DNA from: Halostagnicola larsenii XH-48 | GTDB lineage: Archaea; Halobacteriota; Halobacteria; Halobacteriales; Natrialbaceae | Assembly (NCBI RefSeq): GCF_000517625.1 | Contig: NZ_CP007055.1 | Coordinates: 806,001 to 870,000, forward strand | Reading direction: 5' to 3' | DNA length: 64,000 bases | Shown here: positions 52,061 through 60,067 of the stretch, one piece after another | Layout: the number at the start of each line of letters is the position of its first letter | Position numbering within the stretch: position 1 is the stretch's first letter | Translations under genes and position numbers: made by a program | The notes under the pieces: model-generated | The model's database searches: none | What the model was told of the DNA's origin: nothing | What the model saw: only the letters and a program-made list of their open reading frames with translations

Positions 52061-52219
52061 TTACTCCTCGAGGATCGTAAACTCAGTTCCGCCGCAGTCA
52101 CAGCCCTGGGGAGAGCCAATCGCGTACACGGACCCATCCTGCCGTTCGCGCACGGCGTGAAACGCGCCGCAGTGGGTACAGACGCCGACGGTTTTCGTTC
52201 CCGCTGATTGGTGTGCCAT
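52061..52219 (-). CDS. Small zinc-ribbon protein
   Basis: A 52-residue protein with C-x2-C (Cys14, Cys17) and C-x-C (Cys40, Cys42), forming one zinc ribbon with a beta hairpin between. ATG 52219 is supported by a TATA-like ATTTAA at 52241-52246, which predicts a leaderless mRNA. Similar short CPxCG-like proteins are numerous in Halobacteria; function unknown. Confidence 0.68.
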   Translation of the reverse strand: MAHQSAGTKTVGVCTHCGAFHAVRERQDGSVYAIGSPQGCDCGGTEFTILEE

Positions 52220-52534
52220 ATTGGACTGATTCGAGCGCGGTTAAATGTAATGGGCGTACCGTTCAAATCATTCGACTATATTATTCGAGCGAAAATCATT
52301 TTAATCGAACAATCAGTGTGATTGCGCGAGTTGCAAGTGTTCGAGTCGCCGTCTATTCGGGGTGACACAGCCCATGATCACGCTCCTCGATACTATTTGG
52401 CCAGCAGACGCTTGCAGCTTTGCCTTCGATTTCGACGAGTACGCAAAACAATCGCGTGAGACAGCCGATCGGCGTGACTCTGTCGGACGATAGTCGTCGC
52501 GTCCAGTGTGCCAGTGTGCCAGTGTGGTATGTCC
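52220..52534. other. Gap without a recognised gene
   Basis: A 315-bp stretch, AT-rich near 52260-52320. It holds the promoter of the zinc-ribbon gene (52241-52246) and a short tandem run of TGTGCCAG near 52505-52525. No open frame with haloarchaeal composition was found. Confidence 0.45.
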
Positions 52535-52930
52535 CTATTCGTTCAGGTGTGATCGATACCCCTTCGGCTCGAACCCGCGACGGCAGATGACGCGTTTGCG
52601 GCCGACGCTCAACGCGCTGACTTCGTTGTCGTTTTCCATCCCATCGATGACGTCCATCAGATGTTCCTGGGTCCACCCGGTTTCCTCGAGAACGGTGTTC
52701 TCGTCGACGCGCCCGCCGCGCTTGACGAGCATCCTGAGGACCTTGTCTTCGTCGGGAAGATCCCGCTCGTCGACGCCGTACTCCACCTGTTCGGCGTAGC
52801 TTAACGTTTCCTCAGCGTTGCTGGACGACCGGTCCGTTCCCCCCGAGGACGAACCATCAGTCGTCCCCGTCTCGGAGTCGTCGGTTTCCCAGAGGGACGA
52901 CAGTCGTGTCCAGAGCGCGTTAAATACCAT
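52535..52930 (-). CDS. Winged-helix transcriptional regulator, small
   Basis: A 131-residue protein. The N-terminal 40 residues are Ser/Asp/Gly-rich. Residues about 58-128 form a winged helix: DEDKVLRMLVKRGGRVDENTVLEETGWTQEH with helix-turn-helix spacing, then a wing with SVGRKRVICRRG. It resembles haloarchaeal DUF7343-type or MarR-like HTH domains. The target is unknown. Confidence 0.72.
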   Translation of the reverse strand: MVFNALWTRLSSLWETDDSETGTTDGSSSGGTDRSSSNAEETLSYAEQVEYGVDERDLPDEDKVLRMLVKRGGRVDENTVLEETGWTQEHLMDVIDGMENDNEVSALSVGRKRVICRRGFEPKGYRSHLNE

Positions 52931-53122
52931 ACGTATTACCCTCCACAGAGATAGTCGGTCGTTGAACGTACTTCTACCTTGGTTTTGTGGTTTGTGCGTT
53001 TCATATGTAGGTCCTCGTACCTGCGAACGGTCTCATCTACGGTGACGCGTAGGACGGCGAAAGCCGCCGGCCTTGCGACGTGCAAGGTGACTACGTGGTC
53101 GTCCATACCGACAGGTCAGCCG

Positions 53123-53353
53123 TCACAACTGTGTGCGAACCTTTCGCACAATGTCGTCGACATCGTAGCCGTCTGCCGATTTATCGAATACGACGTCGCC
53201 GTCACACCGAACGACGAACACGCCGTCGGATCCCGTCCGAAGCGTAACTGCCTCGAGTTGCTCGCCGAACGTCGTCAGGAGCGCGCGCTGGATATCGATC
53301 GCGCGGGAGAGGAACCCACACGGGACGCAGTATTCGATCTCGACCGTTGCCAT
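53123..53353 (-). CDS. Rdx (SelT/SelW/SelH-like) family protein
   Basis: A 76-residue thioredoxin-fold protein. Cys9 and Cys12 (CVPC) form a redox pair where selenoprotein W relatives have CxxU/CxxC. The remainder (VTLRTGSDGVFVVRCDGDVVF) matches the family beta-hairpin. It is probably a redox partner in oxidant defence, but the partner is not known. Confidence 0.85.
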   Translation of the reverse strand: MATVEIEYCVPCGFLSRAIDIQRALLTTFGEQLEAVTLRTGSDGVFVVRCDGDVVFDKSADGYDVDDIVRKVRTQL

Positions 53354-53430
53354 AGGTGCCCGTTCGCTATCCTGCTACAAATCATGCTGGGTCCTGCTCC
53401 ACTGACAGCGACCGGGAACGATAGCAGCAG

Positions 53431-54228
53431 TCATCGAAGGTGACTCCGGTAGCGCTCGACGAGTCGCTCGAGCGTTTCGTGATGATTCGTCGTGTGCGGT
53501 GCAGTCAACGGAGAGATACTGATACGGCCGTTGACGACGGCGTGGCGATCGGTTCCCGGCGGGTCGGAGATCGACTCGGGATTCATCTCCTCCCAGACGC
53601 AATCTCTGAGTCGGATCGAGTTACCGTTCAGGGTGGCGTCCATGTCGTAGCGCTTCGATGGGCGCGTAATCTCGATGTCCGCGGGCGTGCCGTTCGGCAT
53701 CGGGACGTTCACGTTGAGATACGCGGCGTGCTCGAAGATCCCGCTCTCGAGGGCGTGCTCGGCGAGGTAGGAGGTGATTCGCGTCGCCTCCCCGAACGAT
53801 TCCATCCCGAGTTCGATCTCGTCGAACGATCGATCTCCGGTCGCCGGCACGTACAGCGAGGTCGCGATCGCGGGAACGTCGAAAAACGCGGCTTCGACGG
53901 CGGCGCTGATGGTGCCGGACCGACCGAGTACGTACTCGCCGAGGTTCGCACCGCCGTTACAGCCCGAGACGACGAGATCCGGTTCGGGACCGAGTTCCGC
54001 GAGGCCGGCGACCACGCAGTCAGAGGGGGTTCCCTCGAGCGCGTAGCCGAGTTCGTGGTCGATCACGTTCGCTTCGTGAGAGATCGACCGGCCAACCGCG
54101 CTCTGGTCGGATGCGGGCGCAACGACGGTGACGTTTGCAACCTCCGATAGCGCGTCGTACAGCGCGCGAATGCCGGGGCTGTCGATCCCGTCGTCGTTCG
54201 TCAGCAGGATCTCGAGGGAGTCGGTCAT
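53431..54228 (-). CDS. surE: 5'-nucleotidase SurE
   Basis: A 265-residue metal-dependent phosphatase acting on nucleoside monophosphates and similar compounds. Metal ligands are Asp12, Asp13 (NDDG), Ser in PASDQSAVGRS and Asn in SGCNGGANLGE. The domain layout and length match SurE. It lies downstream of the Rsm22-like gene on the same strand with a 51-bp gap. Confidence 0.94.
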   Translation of the reverse strand: MTDSLEILLTNDDGIDSPGIRALYDALSEVANVTVVAPASDQSAVGRSISHEANVIDHELGYALEGTPSDCVVAGLAELGPEPDLVVSGCNGGANLGEYVLGRSGTISAAVEAAFFDVPAIATSLYVPATGDRSFDEIELGMESFGEATRITSYLAEHALESGIFEHAAYLNVNVPMPNGTPADIEITRPSKRYDMDATLNGNSIRLRDCVWEEMNPESISDPPGTDRHAVVNGRISISPLTAPHTTNHHETLERLVERYRSHLR

Positions 54229-54279
54229 AGTGGGTCGCTCGAAGGGAATCAGGAAAAGCCCACCGTTCGGGGACCCGCC

Positions 54280-55812
54280 TCAGACGAGGCGGTCGACGAC
54301 GGTCTCTTCGTCCACGACCAGGTTGTACGCGCCTTCGTCGTCGTTCCAGAGCGCGAGCGCGCCGTCGAACGAACAGACCTCGCCGTACTCGGCCTCGCAC
54401 AATGCGCGATTCATCGACGTCTCGTTCGTGAGAACGGCGTAGTGCTCGACGCGTTCGCTTCCATCGCTGATCTTGAACACGGGGTTGGTCGACCCCTGAC
54501 CGTCGTCGTCGCTCAGCGAGTGACTCAGTTTTGCGGCAACGAGATCGATCCGGTTCGGTACGTGTCGATCCATTTCGGCCATCTTCGCCCACGAACCCGG
54601 CTCGAGCGCCAGATCGATCCGGCGCTGTCCGTCGCGTCGCAGGATCGAATAGGAAAACTGGACGTCGGCGTTGACGAACTCGCCCTGAGTGTACGCCTCG
54701 TCGGTTTCGTCTGCGGCGTCCTCGAGCCGCTGCTGGAACGACGGAACGGCGAGGTCGGGTCGGACGTCGAACGACCAGCCGCGATCGGACGGGCGTTCGC
54801 CCGGCCAGAGTCGAACGGCGGGGCCGTAGACGCTGATCGAGTCCCGGTCGTCGCCCGCGGGTGCGTCCGTGGACCACTCGAGCGCGTCTTCGGCACCGAT
54901 CGCGTCGTCTTCGACCGCTCGCTCGAGTCGACGAAGCTGGATGCTCGTCTGTTTGTCCGCCGGTGCGATCGCGACCACCGCCCCGTCGGGCGCGAGCACG
55001 TCCAGTGCGGACCTGAGGACTGCTTCCGGGTCCTCGAGTTCGCTCAGGACGTTCGCGATCAGGACGAGGTCGAAGCCCTCCTCGGCTCGCGTCGGGTCGA
55101 ACGCCTCGCTGCTCGCGGCCGCCGGGTCGAAGGCTTCGATCGTCGTCCGGTGAATAGTCGGGTGAACGTTTCGCCCGGTTTCTTCGAGCAGTTCCTCGAG
55201 AACGTCGGCCGCCGCGCTCGGTTCGACCGCGTGATACTCGAGAAGCGAATCGTCGGGCAGGTAGTCCACCAGTCCGAGCGCGGGGCCGCCGACGCCGGCA
55301 CCGATGTCGAGCACGCGGAGGTTTCGCTGGAGTAAGCCACGCGTCGCTAACGAGTCGAGGGTGTACTGTGTGGCGGCGTAGTAGCCCGGCAGGTGGTAGA
55401 TCGCGTACCCAGCCGCGACGTCCTCGTCGTACTCGACGGGCGCGCCCTCGAGGTACTGCGCTTTGAATCGGCGGATCGTCGACCGGAGGAGGTCGCCCGA
55501 CGCGCCGTCGGCCCAGTTCGGCCCGTACCGGTCGGCCAGCAGGGATTCGACGCGCTGTTCGTACGCTGGCGGAAATCCGTCGACGGTGTCACGACGCGGC
55601 GGAACCGGTTCGTCGTCGGCGGGAACGAAGGTGCCGTCCTCGCGCTCGAGTAACTCGAGATCCGCCGCCTGTTCGCGGAGATCCTGGCGGACGACGGCGG
55701 GGTGTGGCGTGTCCTCGATGTACTCGCAGATCTCCTCCGGGTCGATCGGCCTGACGTTGCGAAGGTACTTCGCGTTCGACCGGACGGCCTCTCGTCGATC
55801 GGTTACGTTCAT
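54280..55812 (-). CDS. Rsm22-like (METTL17 family) methyltransferase
   Basis: A 510-residue protein. The N-terminal part is helical; residues 115-310 form a Rossmann methyltransferase with motif I VLDIGAGVGG (167-176) and a LVLIANVLSEL motif; the last 150 residues are a beta-rich domain. Rsm22/METTL17 proteins act in small ribosomal subunit assembly; in mitochondria they use a Fe-S site, but no clear Cys cluster is present here. The start overlaps the tyrA stop as ATGA, so the two are translated together. Confidence 0.8.
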   Translation of the reverse strand: MNVTDRREAVRSNAKYLRNVRPIDPEEICEYIEDTPHPAVVRQDLREQAADLELLEREDGTFVPADDEPVPPRRDTVDGFPPAYEQRVESLLADRYGPNWADGASGDLLRSTIRRFKAQYLEGAPVEYDEDVAAGYAIYHLPGYYAATQYTLDSLATRGLLQRNLRVLDIGAGVGGPALGLVDYLPDDSLLEYHAVEPSAAADVLEELLEETGRNVHPTIHRTTIEAFDPAAASSEAFDPTRAEEGFDLVLIANVLSELEDPEAVLRSALDVLAPDGAVVAIAPADKQTSIQLRRLERAVEDDAIGAEDALEWSTDAPAGDDRDSISVYGPAVRLWPGERPSDRGWSFDVRPDLAVPSFQQRLEDAADETDEAYTQGEFVNADVQFSYSILRRDGQRRIDLALEPGSWAKMAEMDRHVPNRIDLVAAKLSHSLSDDDGQGSTNPVFKISDGSERVEHYAVLTNETSMNRALCEAEYGEVCSFDGALALWNDDEGAYNLVVDEETVVDRLV

Positions 55813-56627
55813 TCCGGATCGCCTCCCTCGTGGCTCACGTCGTCAGGATCAGCGGTCCGGTCCCCGCCTGCAACCGGCTCCAGTTTCGTGTCATCGTGCC
55901 ACCGCTCGGCCGCCGATTCGTATAGCCCTTCGAACTCCTCGCCGTCCGCGTCGGCGATCCTCGCTGCGGCGTCGGCCACGGCGTCCGCGCCGTCGAAGGT
56001 CTGCTGGATCTCCCCGTAGACGTGCGGGGTTCCCCCCGTCACCGTCCTCGCGAGATCCTCGAGTCCGTCGTAGACGGGGGTTTCGAACCCGTCGGGAACC
56101 TGTCGCGCGGCGAGCGCGAACGAGAGGATCGCCGCGTGGGTCTGGGCCTGAATCGTCTCCATCGCCTCGTCGTGTTCATCGACCGTCGTCTCGAGCAGTT
56201 CGTTTCCGGCGTCGACCAGGTCCTCGAGAAGAGCCGCTGAGACCGGGCCGCTCGCCTCGCGAACGACGGCGACCGTTCCCGGTGCCCGCTCGGGCGCGAA
56301 AAGCGGGTGGAGGCTGACCCGTTCGAGGTCGGTCGCGTAGGCGTCCATCGCCTCGATTGGGGCAGCCATCACGCCCGAAACGTCGAGAATCGCCCGCTCC
56401 GCGAGCGGTGCGTACTCGGCGATCGCTTCGGCGACGTGATCCATCGGTACTGCGAGACAGACGGCGTCGTAGCGCTCCTCGCTCTCGAGGTTCGCGACCT
56501 GGCCGTTCGTCGCCTCAGCTGCGCTGATCGCGGCATCGGGATCGATGTCGGTGTACGCGACTGTCGCGTCGACGGCGCTGCCGAACCAAGTCCCCATCGA
56601 TCCGCCGCCGACGATCAGTACGTCCAT
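55809..56627 (-). CDS. tyrA: Prephenate dehydrogenase (TyrA)
   Basis: A 272-residue enzyme that oxidises prephenate on the way to tyrosine. The N-terminal Rossmann fold has LIVGGGSMGTWFG (4-16), and ERVSLHPLFAPERAPGT holds the conserved His region of the family. The C-terminal helical domain is present. It is coupled to the Rsm22-like gene by a 4-bp overlap. Confidence 0.88.
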   Translation of the reverse strand: MDVLIVGGGSMGTWFGSAVDATVAYTDIDPDAAISAAEATNGQVANLESEERYDAVCLAVPMDHVAEAIAEYAPLAERAILDVSGVMAAPIEAMDAYATDLERVSLHPLFAPERAPGTVAVVREASGPVSAALLEDLVDAGNELLETTVDEHDEAMETIQAQTHAAILSFALAARQVPDGFETPVYDGLEDLARTVTGGTPHVYGEIQQTFDGADAVADAAARIADADGEEFEGLYESAAERWHDDTKLEPVAGGDRTADPDDVSHEGGDPE

Positions 56628-56794
56628 CGAAACTCACTACCCGCCGACGTTGCAAAAGCGGTTCGATCGACGCCGTCCTGGGGTCTCGATAGCCCTTTGA
56701 GAGCGGCCGTGGGATCCGCTCGATTCTCGAGCGCGGTCGCGGCGACGGCGGATCGAGGCTTGGTTCTTTCACTGTCCGTCCCATCCCTGGGCGT

Positions 56795-57247
56795 ATGTAC
56801 GACTCGATCCTCGTTGCGACCGACGGGAGCGACGACGCGTCGGCCGCGGTGACGAACGCGATTTCGCTCGCTCGAGCGCTCGAAATCCCGCTTTACGGTG
56901 TCGCCGTCGTGGAAACGCGGACGGCCTACGATACCGGGATCGTCGATCCGGAGGAGGCCGAAGACCGGTTGCGAGACCAGGCCCGCGATTCGCTCGAAGC
57001 GCTCGAGCGGGCCGCGTCGGAGGCCGGCGTGTCGGTCACCACCGCGTTGCGAACCGGGCCGCCACACGAGGAGATCCTGGCGTACGCCGACGAACGCGAC
57101 ATCGGGCTACTGGTCGTCGGATCCCACGGACGGTCGTCGTTTCGACGAGCGCTGCTCGGGAGCACGGTGGACGCGGTCGTCCGCCTTTCCGAGCGACCCG
57201 TGCTCGTCGTCGACGACGAGGGGGCCTCCGGACGCACCTCGAGCTAA
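56795..57247 (+). CDS. Universal stress protein (UspA family)
   Basis: A 150-residue single-domain Usp with the complete nucleotide-binding loop G-S-H-G...L-L-G-S-T (about 108-122), so ATP binding is likely. The start SILVATDGSDDASAAV is typical. It is 81 bp before a second, divergent Usp copy. Confidence 0.92.
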   Translation: MYDSILVATDGSDDASAAVTNAISLARALEIPLYGVAVVETRTAYDTGIVDPEEAEDRLRDQARDSLEALERAASEAGVSVTTALRTGPPHEEILAYADERDIGLLVVGSHGRSSFRRALLGSTVDAVVRLSERPVLVVDDEGASGRTSS

Positions 57248-57328
57248 CGGACACGGCTCGGGAGACCTCCGACAGCCGTCTGTCGGCTGGGGCGAAGGTT
57301 TACTGTCGTCGTCGTGAATTACCGCTGT

Positions 57329-57775
57329 ATGACACTACTCGTTCCCTACGACGGGTCGAATCTGGCGACGAGCGCGCTCGAGAAAGCGACGGAGTTCAGC
57401 GACCTGTTAGACGAGGAACTGGTCGTCCTGACGGTGATTCCGGACGACGCGGAGTACGCCCAGGAACGGGGCTGGATCACCAGGGGCGAACCGTTCGACG
57501 CCGAGGCGATCGCAGCGGGCATCCGCGACCGCGCGCTGTCGGTCGCGCCGACGGCGACGTTCCGAACCGAACGCGTCGACTCCAACGAACCGACCGCCAC
57601 GGCGACCACGGACGTGGTCCGCGCGATTCGACTCGTCGCCGGCGAACTCGAGGCCTCCGTCGTCTTCATCGGCTCTGAGAACGCCGGGTCGGTCATCGCA
57701 CCGCTCTCGAGCGTCGGCAGCCCCGTTGCGAACGATCAGCGCTACGACGTGTACGTCGTTCGGCACACGGACTGA
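57329..57775 (+). CDS. Universal stress protein-like, degenerate loop
   Basis: A 148-residue Usp-fold protein (MTLLVPYDGSNLATSAL). The nucleotide loop is altered: G-S-E-N-A-G-S-V-I-A-P-L-S-S-V-G-S-P, so it lacks the regular G-x2-G spacing. It may not bind ATP. ATG 57329 was chosen over 57314 because residues before it are not conserved. It lies between a canonical Usp gene and acs. Confidence 0.82.
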   Translation: MTLLVPYDGSNLATSALEKATEFSDLLDEELVVLTVIPDDAEYAQERGWITRGEPFDAEAIAAGIRDRALSVAPTATFRTERVDSNEPTATATTDVVRAIRLVAGELEASVVFIGSENAGSVIAPLSSVGSPVANDQRYDVYVVRHTD

Positions 57776-57839
57776 ATCGGAGATCGGTTGTCTGGTCGGG
57801 GTTTGCGACCGCGAACAGCGTTCGAGAGCGACACGCGAA

Positions 57840-57881
57840 GTCGGTAAGACGCCATGGACGCCACACCACGTCGGTAAGACG
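57840..57881. promoter_or_regulatory. Two 12-bp direct repeats upstream of acs
   Basis: GTCGGTAAGACG occurs at 57840-57851 and, identically, at 57870-57881, a period of 30 bp or about three helix turns. TTTATT at 57901-57906 is the TATA-like box, giving a transcript start near 57927 and the ATG at 57935. Same-face spacing just upstream of TATA is typical for activator sites (inference). Confidence 0.55.
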
Positions 57882-57934
57882 TTGGCGCCTCGACAGAACG
57901 TTTATTCGTCTCTCTTCCGTCGATTGAGATAAGA

Positions 57935-59908
57935 ATGGTCGACCCGAACGGGTGGGACCGGAACGTCGCCGCGCCCACCGGACCGCCTCACAGCCCTCCG
58001 GACGCGTTCGTGTCGCAGGCGAACGTTTCCGACGCCGATGTCTATGCGGACTTCGAAGACACCTGGCCGGAGTGTTGGGAACGGGCAGCCGACTTACTCG
58101 AGTGGGACGAACACTACGACAACGTCCTCGAGACCGAAGACGCGCCGTTTTACCGGTGGTTTTCCGGCGGTCGGCTCAACGCGTCGTACAACTGTCTCGA
58201 CCGCCACGTCGAGTCGGGCCGGAAGAATCACGCCGCGATCCGCTGGGAGGGAAAACACGGCGAGACGCGAACCTACACCTATCGGGACCTGTACGTCGAG
58301 GTCAACGAGTGTGCCGCGGCGTTGCGGTCGCTCGGCGTCGAAGAAGACGACGTCGTGACGATATACCTCCCGATGATCCCGGAACTACCGATCGCGATGC
58401 TGGCGTGTGCTCGCATCGGCGCACCCCACTCTGTCGTCTTCGCGGGGCTCTCGGCGGACGCGCTGTCGACGCGGATGGACGCCGCGAGTTCGGAGTACCT
58501 GCTCACCTGCGACGGCTACTACCGCCGCGGCGACGCCTTCAATCAAAAGAGCAAGGCCGACAACGCTGTCATCGGGCTCGCACAGGACGTCGAGACCGTC
58601 GTCGTCGATCGGCTGGGCGAGGACCTCCCCCACGTACTCGGCGAGAACGAACGGGACTATCACGACCTGCTCGAGGAGTTCTACGGCGAGACGGTCGACC
58701 CGGTTTCGCGCGACGCCGATGACATGCTGTTCGTGATGTACACCTCGGGGACGACGGGCGAACCGAAAGGCGTCGTCCACGCGACCGGGGGGTACCTGAC
58801 GAACGTCGCCTGGACGAGCCACGCCGTCCTCGACATCAAACCGGAGGACACCTACTGGTGTGCCGCGGACATCGGCTGGATCACCGGCCACTCCTACATC
58901 GTCTACGGCCCGCTCGCGCTCGGGACGACCACCGTCCTCTACGAGGGCTCGCCCGACTACCCCGACCGCGATCGACTCTGGGAGATCGTCGACAGGAACG
59001 CGGTCGACGTTTTCTACACCGCGCCGACGGCGATCCGCGCGTTCATGAAGTGGGGCGAGGAGTATCCGAATCGCCACGATCTCTCCTCGCTTCGCCTGCT
59101 CGGCAGCGTTGGAGAGCCCATCAGCCCGCGACCGTGGGAGTGGTACCACGAACACGTCGGCGGCGGATCGTGCCCGATCGTCGACACCTGGTGGCAGACC
59201 GAAACCGGGGGGATCGCCGTCTCGACGCTGCCGGGCGTCGACGAGATGAAACCCGGCGCGGCGGGCCCGTCGCTTCCCGGAATCGACGCTCGAGTCGTCG
59301 ACGCCGGCGGCGACCCCGTCGAACCGGGACAGGCGGGCTACCTAACGCTCGCCCAGCCGTGGCCGGGGATGGTCAAGACGCTGTACGAGGGACACGAGCA
59401 GTTCGTCGACGAATACTGGCGACGATTCTCCGATCCCGAGGCAGACGAATGGGTGTACTTTAGCGGCGACGCGGCTCGAGTCGACGAGGACGGCTACCTC
59501 ACGGTGCTCGGGCGCGTCGACGACGTGATCAACCTCTCGGGGCATCGGCTGAGCACCATGGAAATCGAGGGGGCCATCGCTGACACGGAAGGCGTGGCCG
59601 AAGCGGCTGTCGTCGGCCGAACCACTGACTCGACCCGAACCGAAATCTACGCGTACGTGAGCACCGAACGCCGCGTCGACGACGAGGCGGCCGTTCGGGC
59701 CCGAATCGAGTCCAGCATCGAAAGCGCCATCGGTCAGATCGCGCTGCCCGAAGAGGTCGTCTTTACGCCCGAACTACCGAAGACCCGTTCGGGGAAGATC
59801 CTCCGCCGACTCCTCGAGGACGTGGCAAACGGCGAGGAGCTGGGAGACACCAGTGCGCTTCGAAACCCCGAAATCGTCGGCGAAATCCAGTCTGCCTCCC
59901 GCGAGTGA
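57935..59908 (+). CDS. acs: Acetyl-CoA synthetase
   Basis: A 657-residue AMP-forming enzyme that activates acetate to acetyl-CoA. The adenylation motif YTSGTTGEPKG is at 269-279 and the catalytic C-terminal Lys621 is in TRSGKILRRL, a site often controlled by acetylation. Other core motifs such as WWQTETGG are present. Length is normal. A second, very similar acs begins at 62771, with a regulator gene in between. Confidence 0.94.
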   Translation: MVDPNGWDRNVAAPTGPPHSPPDAFVSQANVSDADVYADFEDTWPECWERAADLLEWDEHYDNVLETEDAPFYRWFSGGRLNASYNCLDRHVESGRKNHAAIRWEGKHGETRTYTYRDLYVEVNECAAALRSLGVEEDDVVTIYLPMIPELPIAMLACARIGAPHSVVFAGLSADALSTRMDAASSEYLLTCDGYYRRGDAFNQKSKADNAVIGLAQDVETVVVDRLGEDLPHVLGENERDYHDLLEEFYGETVDPVSRDADDMLFVMYTSGTTGEPKGVVHATGGYLTNVAWTSHAVLDIKPEDTYWCAADIGWITGHSYIVYGPLALGTTTVLYEGSPDYPDRDRLWEIVDRNAVDVFYTAPTAIRAFMKWGEEYPNRHDLSSLRLLGSVGEPISPRPWEWYHEHVGGGSCPIVDTWWQTETGGIAVSTLPGVDEMKPGAAGPSLPGIDARVVDAGGDPVEPGQAGYLTLAQPWPGMVKTLYEGHEQFVDEYWRRFSDPEADEWVYFSGDAARVDEDGYLTVLGRVDDVINLSGHRLSTMEIEGAIADTEGVAEAAVVGRTTDSTRTEIYAYVSTERRVDDEAAVRARIESSIESAIGQIALPEEVVFTPELPKTRSGKILRRLLEDVANGEELGDTSALRNPEIVGEIQSASRE

Positions 59909-60067
59909 CACTCACGAGAACGGACGACGAGCGCGTTTCGGTCTCTTTGAATCTACGAAACGGAAGCTTCGAATACAATAGCCACAATTGAAAGGAGCTC
60001 CAGGAAGATAATGAAACGCGGGAGAAAGCCGATACTACTATGTTCGACCTCGTAGAAAGCGCGAAGC

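Noticed and set aside
52505-52525. Tandem TGTGCCAG repeat
   Set aside because: Too short (under three units) to be more than chance slippage; no gene or promoter role seen.
54020-54877. 285-codon open frame on the minus strand
   Set aside because: Arg-rich shadow of the Rsm22-like and surE genes.
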